Position numbers and translations under genes: made by a program
Shown: positions 26,496-36,412 of the stretch, in pieces
Position numbering within the stretch: position 1 is the first letter of the stretch
How the letters are laid out: each line of letters starts with the position of its first letter
Source of the DNA: Kaistia dalseonensis
Lineage (GTDB): Bacteria > Pseudomonadota > Alphaproteobacteria > Rhizobiales > Kaistiaceae
Direction of reading: 5' to 3'
Length of the DNA stretch: 64,000 nt
NCBI RefSeq assembly: GCF_030814715.1
Contig: NZ_JAUSVO010000001.1
Span: 1,178,001 to 1,242,000 of the forward strand
Notes under the pieces: model-generated
Seen by the model: only the letters and a program-made list of their open reading frames with translations
Database searches by the model: none
Told to the model about the DNA's origin: nothing

Positions 26496-27238
26496 GCCGA
26501 TGCGCCGAAGACGGCGGCGATGCCGGCTGCGTCGAGGATGCGATAGCCCCCGGGCGGCAGATCGTCTGGCAGATCGAGGCCGCCGACCCGGTCGCGGTGG
26601 AGTGCGACGACGTGATTGCCGAGCGCGGCAAACATCCGCCGAACCTGATGGTACCGGCCCTCATGCAGGATGACGGTCGCGTGCGTCGGCGAAACGGTCG
26701 TCATCTCGACGGGAAGCAGCGGCTTTTCCTCGCCTTCGAGCATCAGCGTTCCCGAAGCGAGAACCTCGGCTTCGTTGCCCGCGAGCGGCCGCGCGAGCGT
26801 CGCCTGATAGCGCTTGGGCACATGGCTCTTCGGCGAAATGATCCGATGCAGCAGGGCGCCATCATCGGTCATGAGCAGCAGCCCGGAGGTATCCTTGTCG
26901 AGCCGGCCCACCGTCGAGATCGCCGGATCGCGCCGGCGCCAGCGCTCGGGCAACAGCGAATAGACGAGCGCACCCGTCTCCTTGTGCGAGCAGGTGACGC
27001 CGACGGGCTTGTTGAGCATCAGCACCATGCCCGGCGCGGGGTCGAGCGGCTCGCCATTCACAGTCATGCGGAGGGCGAGATCGGCCTTCACATAGATGCG
27101 CTGGTCAGGGTCTGTCTCGGCCTCGCCGTCGAGCACGACGCGGCCCGACTGGATCAGGCCCTGAACCTCGCGGCGCGAGCCGTAGCCCAGATTGGCAAGG
27201 AGGCGATCGAGACGCGCCGTTGGCGGAGCCTTGTTCAT
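26492..27238 (-). CDS. rRNA pseudouridine synthase, RsuA/RluB/E/F type
   Basis: The 248-residue protein has an N-terminal S4 RNA-binding domain (ARLDRLLANLGYGSRREVQ with GRVVLDGE) and the pseudouridine synthase fold with the catalytic aspartate in STVGRLDKDTSGLLLM. The C-terminal RYHQVRRMFAALGNHV block is diagnostic of the RsuA family. E. coli members act at single sites of 16S or 23S rRNA, and the exact target cannot be read here. The ATG at 27238 follows the RsmC-like stop by seven bases; the longer frame overlaps that gene. It overlaps the flavoprotein start by four bases. Confidence 0.93.
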   Translation of the reverse strand: MNKAPPTARLDRLLANLGYGSRREVQGLIQSGRVVLDGEAETDPDQRIYVKADLALRMTVNGEPLDPAPGMVLMLNKPVGVTCSHKETGALVYSLLPERWRRRDPAISTVGRLDKDTSGLLLMTDDGALLHRIISPKSHVPKRYQATLARPLAGNEAEVLASGTLMLEGEEKPLLPVEMTTVSPTHATVILHEGRYHQVRRMFAALGNHVVALHRDRVGGLDLPDDLPPGGYRILDAAGIAAVFGASA

Positions 27239-27245
27239 GGCCTGC

Positions 27246-28160
27246 TCACTTCCTGGCCTCATAGACCTTGTAGCCGCCCTCATCGACGACCAATGCGACA
27301 TGCTTGAAGAGCGTGCGCAGGCCTTCCTCATAGGGCAGGTGGCGGTTAGCCGTCAGCCAGAGCGTGCCGCCCTTGGCGAGGCTTTCCGATGCGCGACGGA
27401 TGAACGCCTGTCCGAGCGTCCGATCCTCGGCGCCACCATCGTGAAATGGCGGGTTCATGACAATGAAATCGAGGCCGGAAGGCAGCGTATCGGCCTTGCG
27501 GACATCGGCCCAGGCGAAGCGCGCGCGGCTATCGTCGACATTGCGGCGCGCGACATCGATGGCGCGGCGGTCGATATCTACCAGCGTCAGTTCGCTCACT
27601 GCCGGCGACGCGAGCACCGTATGGGCGAGATAGCCGATGCCGGCGCCGAGATCCGCGCCCCGGCCTGACAATGCCGGCAGCACGCGTGTCAGCAAGGCGC
27701 TGCCCGGATCGATCCGGTTCCACGAAAAGACGCCCGGCTGCGACCAGAGGCCGAGTTCGGCGACGAGCCGTGGCGCGCCATCGGCGATCGCATCGGCGAG
27801 CCGAACCGGATCAGCGGGCCGCTCGGTCCAGCAGATCCGGAAATGACGCTTCGGCGCTTCCTGAACCGCGCAGCCGAACGCTTCGAGTTCCTTGACCAGC
27901 CGAGAGCCGCCCTTGTCGCGTGGCGCCAATACGGTGAAGGCGCCGCCTGCGCGCAAGGCCAGCAGGGCACGCGCCATTTCATGGCGCCGTTCGATCGTGC
28001 CCGGCGGCGCCAGCATGACGATCGAATCGAGGCGACCGTCATATTCATCCAGCCGTGCGGCGCCCGGCATCAGCGGCGAAAACTGGATCGCGCCGCGCGC
28101 GACATCCACGATCTCGACCGGTGGCGTTCCATAGACGCCGTCTGCACCCGTCTTCGTCAT
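27246..28160 (-). CDS. rsmC: RsmC-like class I methyltransferase
   Basis: The 304-residue protein has the two-domain layout of RsmC/RlmG enzymes: an N-terminal degenerate methyltransferase-like half and a C-terminal active domain with the SAM loop GADLGAGIGYLAHTVL, the acidic LVDIDRRAID, and the catalytic NPPF in FIVMNPPFHDGG. NPPF enzymes methylate the exocyclic amine of guanine; RsmC makes m2G1207 in 16S rRNA. The ATG at 28160 is preferred to a TTG one codon upstream. It is the first gene of a tight leftward operon and is divergent from recG by about 105 bases. Confidence 0.9.
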   Translation of the reverse strand: MTKTGADGVYGTPPVEIVDVARGAIQFSPLMPGAARLDEYDGRLDSIVMLAPPGTIERRHEMARALLALRAGGAFTVLAPRDKGGSRLVKELEAFGCAVQEAPKRHFRICWTERPADPVRLADAIADGAPRLVAELGLWSQPGVFSWNRIDPGSALLTRVLPALSGRGADLGAGIGYLAHTVLASPAVSELTLVDIDRRAIDVARRNVDDSRARFAWADVRKADTLPSGLDFIVMNPPFHDGGAEDRTLGQAFIRRASESLAKGGTLWLTANRHLPYEEGLRTLFKHVALVVDEGGYKVYEARK

Positions 28161-28265
28161 CAACTCTCTTGCTCTCAGGACGAGGCTGTTCCTATAGCGG
28201 CGGGCGCGATGGCGAAAGGGTGGGATCGCGTTCTAAGCTCGCGACCCGAGGAGAATCACGACGCG

Positions 28266-30374
28266 ATGCGCCCCGAGATCCTGAATTCACTGTTCCGGCC
28301 GGTCACGAGCCTTTCAGGCGTCGGTCCGAAGATCGGCGAGGCCATGGGGCGACTTCTCGGCAGCGGTGAGCCGGGCGAGCCGCCGCGCGTCGTCGATCTC
28401 CTGCTGCATCTGCCCGTTGGATTGATCGACCGCCGCAATCAGCCGGGCATCGCTCTGTCACCGGAAGGAGCGATCGTGACGCTCGAGGTGCGGATCGATC
28501 GGCACCAGCCGGCACCGGCCGGAAACCGCAAGGTGCCCTATCGCGTCTTAGCGCATGACGAGACCGGCGAAATCGCCCTCGTCTTCTTCCACGCCGACCG
28601 CGCTTTTCTCGAACGCGCCATGCCGGTGGGTGAAACGCGTTTCGTCAGCGGCCGCGTCGAATGGTTCAGCGGCCGGCCGCAAATGGTCCATCCCGACCAC
28701 GTCGTCGATCGCGAGGCCTTCGAAAAACTCCCCATGGTCGAGCCGGTCTACCCGATGACGGCCGGCCTGGCGCGGAAGACGCTCGCACGCGCCGTTCGCG
28801 GCGCGCTGGACGACCTCCCCGACCTGCCCGAATGGCTGGACGGCCCGCTCGCGGCCCAGAGACGATGGCCCCGTTTCAAGGCGGCGCTCGAAACGGTTCA
28901 TGCGCCAGCCACGCCAGCCGATCTCGAGCCGACGGGCCCAGCGATCGCCCGGCTCGCCTATGACGAATTCCTCGCCAACCAGCTGGCGCTGATGTTGACC
29001 CGCGCCAATCTGCGCCGGGCGACCGGCAAGGTGCGGACGGGCCATGGGCGCATGCGGGAGGCCATCTTGGCCGCCCTACCCTTCAGCCTGACCGCCAGCC
29101 AGCAGGCGGCGATCAAGGATATCGAGCACGATCTCGGCTCGAACGAGCGCATGCTGCGGCTGCTGCAGGGCGATGTCGGCTCGGGCAAGACGCTGGTGGG
29201 GCTGATGGCCGCGGCAATTGTGATCGAATCGGGTGCGCAGGCCGCGCTGATGGCGCCGACGGAGCTTCTGGCCCGCCAGCACGCCAAGACGCTGCAGCCA
29301 TTGGCCGATGCCGCCGGCATCCGCATGGCTATCCTGACGGGCCGGGAGAAGGGCCGCGAGCGAAGCGCGATCCTGGAAGGCCTCGACGCAGGATCGATCG
29401 ACCTCGTCGTCGGCACGCATGCCGTCTTCCAGGAGGGCGTAGCGTTCCGCGATCTGGCGCTTGCGATCGTGGACGAGCAGCATCGCTTCGGCGTGCATCA
29501 GCGCCTCGCGCTGGCGGGCAAGGGGGTCGCCACCGACATTCTCGTCATGACGGCCACCCCGATCCCGCGCACGCTGGTGCTGACGGCCTTCGGCGACATG
29601 GACGTCTCGCGCCTCACCGAAAAGCCGGCGGGTCGACGGCCGATCGAGACGCGGGCCATCCCGCTCGAACGGCTCGATGAGGTGATCGCGCGCATCGGCA
29701 GCGCGGTTGCCGAGGGCGCCAAGGCCTATTGGGTTTGTCCGCTCGTGGAAGAATCCGAAGAAGTCGACGCGGCAGCCGCCGAGGACCGTTTCGTAGCGCT
29801 CCAGAAGGCGCTCGGGCCTATTGTCGGCCTCGTGCACGGCCGCATGAAGGCGGCGGAAAAAGACGACGCCATGCGGCGCTTCCAGGGCGGCGAGACGCGC
29901 ATCCTCGTCGCGACGACCGTGATCGAGGTTGGGGTCGACGTTCCCGATGCGACGATCATGGTCATCGAGCATGCCGAGCGCTTTGGCCTCGCCCAGCTTC
30001 ACCAGCTTCGTGGCCGTGTCGGTCGCGGCTCGAAGGCCTCGACCTGCCTGCTGCTCTATCGGGGACCGCTCGGCGCCATCGCACATGACCGCCTCGCCAT
30101 CATGCGCGATACGGAAGACGGCTTCCGCATCGCAGAGGAAGATCTGAGGCTGCGCGGCGAAGGCGAACTGCTCGGCACCCGGCAATCCGGCGCTCCCGGC
30201 TTCAAGGTCGCCCGATTCGAGCATCACGCCGCGTTGCTCGAGGTCGCGCGCGACGATGCGCGGCTGATCGTGGAAAAAGACCCTGCGCTCCGGACCGAGC
30301 GCGGCGAGGCGCTTCGGCTGTTGCTCTATCTGTTCGGCCGCGACGAGGCGATTCGTCTGCTGCGGGCCGGCTAG
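28266..30374 (+). CDS. recG: ATP-dependent DNA helicase RecG
   Basis: RecG remodels stalled forks and branch-migrates Holliday junctions. The 702-residue protein has the wedge OB domain in its first third (LLHLPVGLIDRRNQPG), Walker A in LLQGDVGSGKTLVGLMAA near residue 300, the DEQH box near residue 403 (DEQHRFGVHQR), TATPIPRTL, and helicase motif VI in LHQLRGRVGRG. The ATG at 28266 gives the usual length; the longer frame starts inside the divergent methyltransferase. It is probably a single-gene transcript. Confidence 0.97.
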   Translation: MRPEILNSLFRPVTSLSGVGPKIGEAMGRLLGSGEPGEPPRVVDLLLHLPVGLIDRRNQPGIALSPEGAIVTLEVRIDRHQPAPAGNRKVPYRVLAHDETGEIALVFFHADRAFLERAMPVGETRFVSGRVEWFSGRPQMVHPDHVVDREAFEKLPMVEPVYPMTAGLARKTLARAVRGALDDLPDLPEWLDGPLAAQRRWPRFKAALETVHAPATPADLEPTGPAIARLAYDEFLANQLALMLTRANLRRATGKVRTGHGRMREAILAALPFSLTASQQAAIKDIEHDLGSNERMLRLLQGDVGSGKTLVGLMAAAIVIESGAQAALMAPTELLARQHAKTLQPLADAAGIRMAILTGREKGRERSAILEGLDAGSIDLVVGTHAVFQEGVAFRDLALAIVDEQHRFGVHQRLALAGKGVATDILVMTATPIPRTLVLTAFGDMDVSRLTEKPAGRRPIETRAIPLERLDEVIARIGSAVAEGAKAYWVCPLVEESEEVDAAAAEDRFVALQKALGPIVGLVHGRMKAAEKDDAMRRFQGGETRILVATTVIEVGVDVPDATIMVIEHAERFGLAQLHQLRGRVGRGSKASTCLLLYRGPLGAIAHDRLAIMRDTEDGFRIAEEDLRLRGEGELLGTRQSGAPGFKVARFEHHAALLEVARDDARLIVEKDPALRTERGEALRLLLYLFGRDEAIRLLRAG

Positions 30375-30417
30375 CGACGATTCACCCCTCGCCTCGCGCC
30401 GGCCGAGCCGCTAACAG

Positions 30418-32211
30418 ATGCGCTCCGGTGCCTCCCCGAGCGAAGCCATGCCCCTTGCCGAGCCGATCGACCGAATCGCCGTTCGCCTCCGTACGCTCAT
30501 CCGCTCGCGCGAGCCTTCATTGCTCGTCGTGGCCGCGTTCATCGGTGCCATATCCGGGACCGTCGTCACGCTGGTGAGTTGGGCGGCGCAGGCGCTGCAT
30601 GTGCTCCTCTTCGCGATCCAGCCCGATGTGCGGTTGAGCGCGGCCTCGGTCATCGAGCCGGCCTGGCGCTGCGCCGCGCCGGTGCTCGGCGGCGTGGTCC
30701 TAGGGCTGGTGCTGCTGGCCTTTGCCCGCCGTTCTCGGCCGATCGTCGATCCGATCGAGGCCAACGCGCTGCATGGTGGCCGCATGTCGTTGCCGGACAG
30801 CCTGCGCGTCGGACTCGAAAACGTCATCTCGAACGGCTTCGGAGCCTCGGTCGGTCTCGAGGCCGGCTACACCCAGGTCGCGAGCGGCATCGCGTCTGCG
30901 ATCGGCGAGCGGCTTCGCCTGCGCCGCGCGGACCTCAGGCTGGCCGTTGGCTGCGGCTCGGCGGCCGCGATCGCCGCCGCCTTCGCAGCACCGCTGACCG
31001 GCGCCTTCTACGGCTTCGAGCTGATCATTGGCGTCTATTCGGTGGCGACGGTCGCGCCCGTCATGATCGCGGCCATCACCGGCTTCCTCGTGGCGCAGGC
31101 GCTGGGAGCCGCCGCCTATCCGATCGAGATCGCCAAGACGGCCGAATTCCTGCCTTCGGATTATCCGCCCTATTTGCTCATCGGCCTGCTGCTCGGCTTC
31201 GCGGCGATCGGCATCATGCGTCTCGTGACTCTGGTCGAATTGGCGTTTCAGAAGAGCCGGCTTCCGCGCTATGTCCGCCCCACCATTGGCGGCGTCGCGG
31301 TCGGGCTCATGGCGCTGATCACGCCACAGGTGCTGGCGGCCGGCCACGGCGCGCTGCATCTGAGCCTCAACGAGACACTGCCGGCCCGCATGCTCGTCAT
31401 GCTGCTGGTCCTCAAGATCGCCGCCACGTCGATCTCGATCGGCTCCGGCTTTCGCGGCGGCATGTTCTTCGCCTCGCTCTTCCTGGGCGTGCTCTTCGGC
31501 AAGCTGATCGGACTGACCATCGCCATCGCATTGCCCGACTGGTCGATCGACCCGCAGGCGGCGGCGATCGTCGGCATGAGCGCGCTCAGCGTGGGCATTG
31601 TCGGCGGCCCCCTGACGATGACCTTCCTCGCCCTGGAATCGACCGGGAACCTCGGACTGACCGGTGTCGTACTCGCCGCGTCGATCCTGTCCGCGCTGAC
31701 CGTGCGCCAGTTCTTCGGCTACTCATTCTCGACCTGGCGGCTGCATCTGCGTGGGGAAACCATCCGGGGCGCGCAGGACATAGGCTGGCAGCGCGACCTG
31801 ACCGTTGGGCGCATGATGCGGACCGACGTGCGCTCAATCCTGACCACCATGCCCGTCGACGCGTTCCGCAACCTCTTTCCGCTCGGTTCGACGCAGCGCG
31901 TCATCGCGACGGATACGTCGGGGCGCTACGCCGGCATCGTCCTGGTCGCCGATGTCCATGCGAAGGCACAGGCCGACGACGGTGACGGCACGATCGCCCC
32001 GTTCTGCCAGCACAGCGACCGCGTATTGCTGGCGCAGATGAGCGCGCGCGAGGCGGCAGCCGCCTTTGACGAGGCCGAGAGCGAAGAACTCGCCGTTGTC
32101 GACGACGATGACCACCGTCATGTCATCGGCCTCCTCACGGAGACGCATCTGCTGCGCCGCTACGCCGAAGAAGTCGACAAGGCGCGCCGCAACCTGGCAG
32201 GCGAAAACTAG
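30418..32211 (+). CDS. ClC family chloride channel/transporter with C-terminal CBS region
   Basis: The 597-residue membrane protein is a ClC-type anion channel or chloride/proton exchanger. The ClC core covers about residues 30-440, with GASVGLEAGYTQ carrying a glutamate at the position of the gating glutamate, and SIGSGFRGGMFFASLFLG matching the second selectivity loop. The last 150 residues form a cytosolic CBS-like pair. A later ATG at 30448 is an alternative start. The stop overlaps the convergent DUF502 gene by four bases, leaving no room for a conventional terminator. Confidence 0.92.
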   Translation: MRSGASPSEAMPLAEPIDRIAVRLRTLIRSREPSLLVVAAFIGAISGTVVTLVSWAAQALHVLLFAIQPDVRLSAASVIEPAWRCAAPVLGGVVLGLVLLAFARRSRPIVDPIEANALHGGRMSLPDSLRVGLENVISNGFGASVGLEAGYTQVASGIASAIGERLRLRRADLRLAVGCGSAAAIAAAFAAPLTGAFYGFELIIGVYSVATVAPVMIAAITGFLVAQALGAAAYPIEIAKTAEFLPSDYPPYLLIGLLLGFAAIGIMRLVTLVELAFQKSRLPRYVRPTIGGVAVGLMALITPQVLAAGHGALHLSLNETLPARMLVMLLVLKIAATSISIGSGFRGGMFFASLFLGVLFGKLIGLTIAIALPDWSIDPQAAAIVGMSALSVGIVGGPLTMTFLALESTGNLGLTGVVLAASILSALTVRQFFGYSFSTWRLHLRGETIRGAQDIGWQRDLTVGRMMRTDVRSILTTMPVDAFRNLFPLGSTQRVIATDTSGRYAGIVLVADVHAKAQADDGDGTIAPFCQHSDRVLLAQMSAREAAAAFDEAESEELAVVDDDDHRHVIGLLTETHLLRRYAEEVDKARRNLAGEN

Positions 32212-32936
32212 GGCGCGTTGCCCAGGGGCTTGGGTTCGTCGACGGGTGCGATGCGCGCGGGTGGCTTCGGATATTCCGGGGCGACCAGACCGGCCGATAT
32301 AACCATCTTGGCGGCCTCCTCGACGCTCATGTCGAGCTCGACCAATTCGCTGCGCCGCACGAACATCATGAAGCCGGCCGTCGGTGCCGGCGTGGGCGGC
32401 AGGAACACCGTCACCCATTCCTCGCCAGTCTGATCCAGTCGATGCCGGATCTCGCCCTTGGTCTCGGTCGCGATGAACACGATCGACCAGACGCCCTTGC
32501 GCGGGAACTCGATCAGGGCGGCCTTGTGGAACGACTTGCCCTTGCTGGAAAGCACAGTCTCGAACAATTGCTTCAGCGCGCTGTAGAGATTTCGAACCAA
32601 TGGCGTCCGCGCGACCAGCCCCTCGCCGAGCCCGACAAGCGTACGCCCGACGAAATTGGCGGTGAGAAAACCGAGCAGCGTCAGCGCCAGGACGGCGACC
32701 ACGACGCCGAAACCCGGGACAGAGAATGGAAGATAGCTGTCCGGGCTGTATTCGCGCGGAATGACCGGCTTGACCCAGCTATCGATCCACTTGATCAGCG
32801 ACCAGGTCAGGTAGATCGTGATCGAGATCGGCGCCGCGATCACGAGCCCCGTCAAGAAGTAGTTCCTGAGGCGCTTCGCGATCTTGCCGATTGGCGAATC
32901 CACCATCGGTGGAAGCTGAGGTTCGTCAAGGCTCAT
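32208..32936 (-). CDS. DUF502 membrane protein
   Basis: The 242-residue protein belongs to the DUF502 family, with two N-terminal membrane segments (YFLTGLVIAAPISITIYLTW and VVVAVLALTLLGFLTANFVG) and a cytosolic C-terminal part containing TPLVRNLYSALKQLFETVL and GKSFHKAALIEFPRKG. The family is widespread in proteobacteria and plants, and its function is not established. The ATG at 32936 lies directly before the conserved SLDEPQL region; the longer frame adds 12 residues. It converges on the ClC gene. Confidence 0.9.
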   Translation of the reverse strand: MSLDEPQLPPMVDSPIGKIAKRLRNYFLTGLVIAAPISITIYLTWSLIKWIDSWVKPVIPREYSPDSYLPFSVPGFGVVVAVLALTLLGFLTANFVGRTLVGLGEGLVARTPLVRNLYSALKQLFETVLSSKGKSFHKAALIEFPRKGVWSIVFIATETKGEIRHRLDQTGEEWVTVFLPPTPAPTAGFMMFVRRSELVELDMSVEEAAKMVISAGLVAPEYPKPPARIAPVDEPKPLGNAP

Positions 32937-33034
32937 AATGCGTCCCTTCGCCCGATTCACCCAGTCTACCAAGCCATTATGACGGCTTGGGGAAAGATGG
33001 CCAGACGCCTTTGGGACGAAACCTCGATCGCGAC

Positions 33035-34855
33035 CTATTCGACCGTCACGGACTTTGCGAGATTGCGCGGCTGGTCGACATCCGTGCCCATGAAAACCGC
33101 CGTGTGATAGGCGAGAAGCTGCACGGGAATGGCGTAAACGAGCGGCGTCACGATCGCAGGCATTTCGGGAAGTATGATCGTCGCCAGCGTATCGATCGCT
33201 GCAGCCTCCTGCCCCTTGCGGTCCGTGATCAGGATGATCCGCCCGCCGCGGGCCGCCACTTCCTGCATGTTGGATACGGTCTTCTCGAACACCCTGTCAT
33301 AGGGCGCAATCACGACCACGGGCATGTCCTCGTCGATCAGCGCGATCGGCCCGTGCTTCAACTCCCCCGCCGCATAGCCTTCGGCATGGATATAGGAGAT
33401 CTCCTTGAGCTTCAGCGCGCCTTCGAGCGCGATCGGATAGCTGGTGCCGCGGCCGAGATAGAGGCAGTGCTTGACCTTGGCGAGCTCACGGGCGAGCGCC
33501 TCGATCTGCTCGTCGAGCTTCAGCACCTGATGCATGAGGCGCGGCACCTCGCTCAGCGCCCGCACGAGCTTGCCCTCGTCCTCCGCGCTCAGGACACCGC
33601 GCGCCTTGCCCGCCGCGACGGCGGTGGCGGCCAGAACGGAGAGCTGGGCCGTGAAGGCCTTTGTCGAGGCGACGCCGATCTCGGCACCGGCGAGTGTCGG
33701 CAGACGGATGTCCGCCTCACGCGCGATCGTCGATTCCTGAACATTGACGACAGCGGCGATCTTCTGCCCCTCGCCCTTGGCATAGCGCAGCGATGCGAGC
33801 GTGTCGGCGGTCTCGCCAGATTGCGAAATGACGATGGAGAGGCCGTTTCGGGAGAGCGGCTGTTCGCGGTACCGGAATTCGGATGCGATATCGATGTCGA
33901 CGGGCAGGCGCGCCAACCGCTCGAACCAGTATTTGGCGACGAAGCCGGCATAATAGGCGGTGCCGCAGGCCGTGATCGAGAGCCGATCGATGGCGGCGAA
34001 ATCGATGCCCGACGGGACCTTCGCGATCCCGTTGGCGAGGTCCAGATAATGCGCCAGCGTGTGACCGACGACTTCGGGCTGCTCATGGATTTCCTTGACC
34101 ATGAAATGCCGATGATTGCCCTTGTCCACGACATAGGTGGCGCCCTGCGTGCGGGTCACGACGCGGCCGACCTCTTGTCCGGCCGCGTCGTAGATGGTGG
34201 CGCCGGCGCGCGTCAGGACCACCCAGTCGCCATCATCGAGATAGGTCACTTCGTCAGTGAACGGTCCGAGCGCGATCGCGTCGGAGCCGAGAAACATCTC
34301 GTTCGATCCCCAGCCGATCGCCAGCGGGCTGCCACGACGCGCTCCGATCAGGAGATCGTCCTCGCCCTCGAACAGGAAGGCGAGCGCGAACGCGCCCTCG
34401 AGCGCACCGAGCGATGCCTGCACCGCGTCCCTGGGGCTCATGCCTTCATCGAGCCGTGCCGTCACCAGATGGGCGACGACCTCCGTATCGGTATCCGAAA
34501 CGAAGACGCGACCAGCGGCCTCAAGGTCGCGGCGAAGCTCACGGAAATTCTCGATGATGCCGTTATGGACGACGGCGAGCCGGTCGGTCGCATGCGGATG
34601 CGCATTGCGCTCGGTCGGCGCGCCATGGGTCGCCCAGCGCGTATGGCCGATGCCGCTTCGCCCCATGCGACCAACCGTGGCGAGTTTCGCCTCGAGATTG
34701 CGCAATTTGCCTTCGGCGCGCAGGCGCTCGACATGGCCGTCTTCCAGCGTCGCGATACCGGCCGAGTCATAGCCGCGATATTCGAGCCGCTTCAGCGCAT
34801 CGACCAGGAGCGGCGCCACGGGCGTCTGGCCCAGAATGCCGATGATTCCACACAT
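33035..34855 (-). CDS. glmS: Glutamine-fructose-6-phosphate aminotransferase (isomerizing)
   Basis: GlmS makes glucosamine-6-phosphate, the first step to UDP-GlcNAc. The 606-residue protein has the Ntn glutaminase domain starting at Cys2 (CGIIGILGQTPVAPLL), followed by LEYRGYDSAGI and GHTRWATHG, and two SIS isomerase domains with SQSGETADTLASLR and LGRGTSYPIALEGALKLKE. The C-terminus ends in the usual LAKSVTVE. It follows glmU on the same strand after 122 bases, so the two UDP-GlcNAc genes are probably co-regulated. Confidence 0.98.
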   Translation of the reverse strand: MCGIIGILGQTPVAPLLVDALKRLEYRGYDSAGIATLEDGHVERLRAEGKLRNLEAKLATVGRMGRSGIGHTRWATHGAPTERNAHPHATDRLAVVHNGIIENFRELRRDLEAAGRVFVSDTDTEVVAHLVTARLDEGMSPRDAVQASLGALEGAFALAFLFEGEDDLLIGARRGSPLAIGWGSNEMFLGSDAIALGPFTDEVTYLDDGDWVVLTRAGATIYDAAGQEVGRVVTRTQGATYVVDKGNHRHFMVKEIHEQPEVVGHTLAHYLDLANGIAKVPSGIDFAAIDRLSITACGTAYYAGFVAKYWFERLARLPVDIDIASEFRYREQPLSRNGLSIVISQSGETADTLASLRYAKGEGQKIAAVVNVQESTIAREADIRLPTLAGAEIGVASTKAFTAQLSVLAATAVAAGKARGVLSAEDEGKLVRALSEVPRLMHQVLKLDEQIEALARELAKVKHCLYLGRGTSYPIALEGALKLKEISYIHAEGYAAGELKHGPIALIDEDMPVVVIAPYDRVFEKTVSNMQEVAARGGRIILITDRKGQEAAAIDTLATIILPEMPAIVTPLVYAIPVQLLAYHTAVFMGTDVDQPRNLAKSVTVE

Positions 34856-34977
34856 GACGCCTCTCCTCCGACCGGCGGCGAAAAGGGCCAGTCATTTTCA
34901 CGACACCGTCGCGATCGTCTTAGCTTTCGACCGGAAGTGCTGGAAATCAAATCGCGTTTCGGATTTTCACAGATCGG

Positions 34978-36333
34978 CTAGACGCGGGTGCGTTTGGTCA
35001 GCGCCTTCATCGCCCGAAACCGCGCCGCCCAGCCGGGCTTTTCGACCTGGCGGCCGCGACCGATCGCCAGCGCGTCGGGCGCCACATCCTCGGTAATGAC
35101 GCTCCCCGACCCCACATAGGCGCCGTCGCCTATCGTGACCGGCGCCACGAGCGCACTGTTGGAGCCGATGAACGCGCCCTCGCCGATAACCGTCAGCGCC
35201 TTGTCGAAGCCGTCATAATTGCAGGTGATCGTGCCGGCGCCGATATTGGCCTCCGCGCCCACCTTCGCGTCGCCGATATAGGTCAGGTGGCTGACCTTGG
35301 CGCCGGCACCGATCTCGGCGTTCTTCACCTCGACGAAATTGCCGACCTTCGCCTGTGGTCCGAGCGCGGCACCGGGACGGAGCCGGGCGAACGGCCCCAC
35401 GGTGGCGCCACGCTCGATCCGCGCGCCCTCGACATGCGAGAAGGCATGGATGATCGCGCCTTCCTCGATCCGGACGCCGGGCCCGAATACGACGTTCTGT
35501 TCAATCGTCACATCGCGCTCGATCAGCGTGTCGTGCGAGAGATAGACGGTGTGGGGCGCCAGCATGGTCACGCCGGAGAGCATCGCCGCCTGGCGGGCGC
35601 GCGTCTGCCAGATGGCTTCGACGGCGGCGAGTTCGGCCCGCGTGTTCACACCCAGGACTTCGTCGGCTTCGGCCTCGATCGCGACGACGGGCAGCGCCTG
35701 TGCGTTGGCGATCTCGACCGCATCGGTCAGATAATATTCGCCCTTGGCGTTGTGGTTGCCGATGGCGTCGAGCAAGGGAAGGACGCTTTCGCCCCTGAAG
35801 GCCATCAGCCCCGCATTGCAGAAACCGATCTGCCGTTCGGCTTCCGACGCATCCCGCTCCTCGCGGATCGCGACGAGCCGGCCGTCCTGCTCGATCAGCC
35901 GGCCATAGCCCGTCGGCACGGCCGGACGAAAGCCGAGCACGACGACGGCCGCACCCTTGGCGAGCTCGGCGCGCATCCGCTCCAGTGTTTCAGGCGTCAC
36001 CAGAGGCGTGTCGCCATAAAGAACGAGGACATCGTCGGCCTGCTCCGCCAAGGCGCTGCGGGCGGCCAGAACCGCATGCGCCGTGCCCAGGCGCTCGCGC
36101 TGCTCGAAGATATCGGCGCCGGGCGCGCTCTTCCTGGCAAAGCCGCCAACGGCCTCGGCACCGCTGCCGGTCACCAGGGCAAAGCGGCCGATGCCCGCCC
36201 GTGTCGCAGCCGCCAGAACATGACCCAGCATCGGCAATCCGCCGACGGGGTGCATGACCTTGGGTCGCTGCGAGCGCATGCGCGTGCCCTCGCCTGCAGC
36301 CAGGATCACGGCGAGTGAAGAACGGTCCGACAT
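34978..36333 (-). CDS. glmU: Bifunctional UDP-N-acetylglucosamine pyrophosphorylase/glucosamine-1-phosphate acetyltransferase
   Basis: GlmU performs the last two steps to UDP-GlcNAc. The 451-residue protein has the N-terminal uridylyltransferase ([33 protein letters not shown]) and the C-terminal left-handed beta-helix acetyltransferase with hexapeptide repeats and the [14 protein letters not shown] and [14 protein letters not shown] blocks. It is transcribed leftward ahead of glmS and behind ccdA. The pair glmU-glmS is widespread in Hyphomicrobiales. Confidence 0.97.
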   Translation of the reverse strand: MSDRSSLAVILAAGEGTRMRSQRPKVMHPVGGLPMLGHVLAAATRAGIGRFALVTGSGAEAVGGFARKSAPGADIFEQRERLGTAHAVLAARSALAEQADDVLVLYGDTPLVTPETLERMRAELAKGAAVVVLGFRPAVPTGYGRLIEQDGRLVAIREERDASEAERQIGFCNAGLMAFRGESVLPLLDAIGNHNAKGEYYLTDAVEIANAQALPVVAIEAEADEVLGVNTRAELAAVEAIWQTRARQAAMLSGVTMLAPHTVYLSHDTLIERDVTIEQNVVFGPGVRIEEGAIIHAFSHVEGARIERGATVGPFARLRPGAALGPQAKVGNFVEVKNAEIGAGAKVSHLTYIGDAKVGAEANIGAGTITCNYDGFDKALTVIGEGAFIGSNSALVAPVTIGDGAYVGSGSVITEDVAPDALAIGRGRQVEKPGWAARFRAMKALTKRTRV

Positions 36334-36412
36334 GGTGCCTCCATCAATGCGGGCGGCGCCAGCATTGCGCGATCGCGCCCCGGCCGGTCAAGACGGCATT
36401 GGAGGCGAACGG

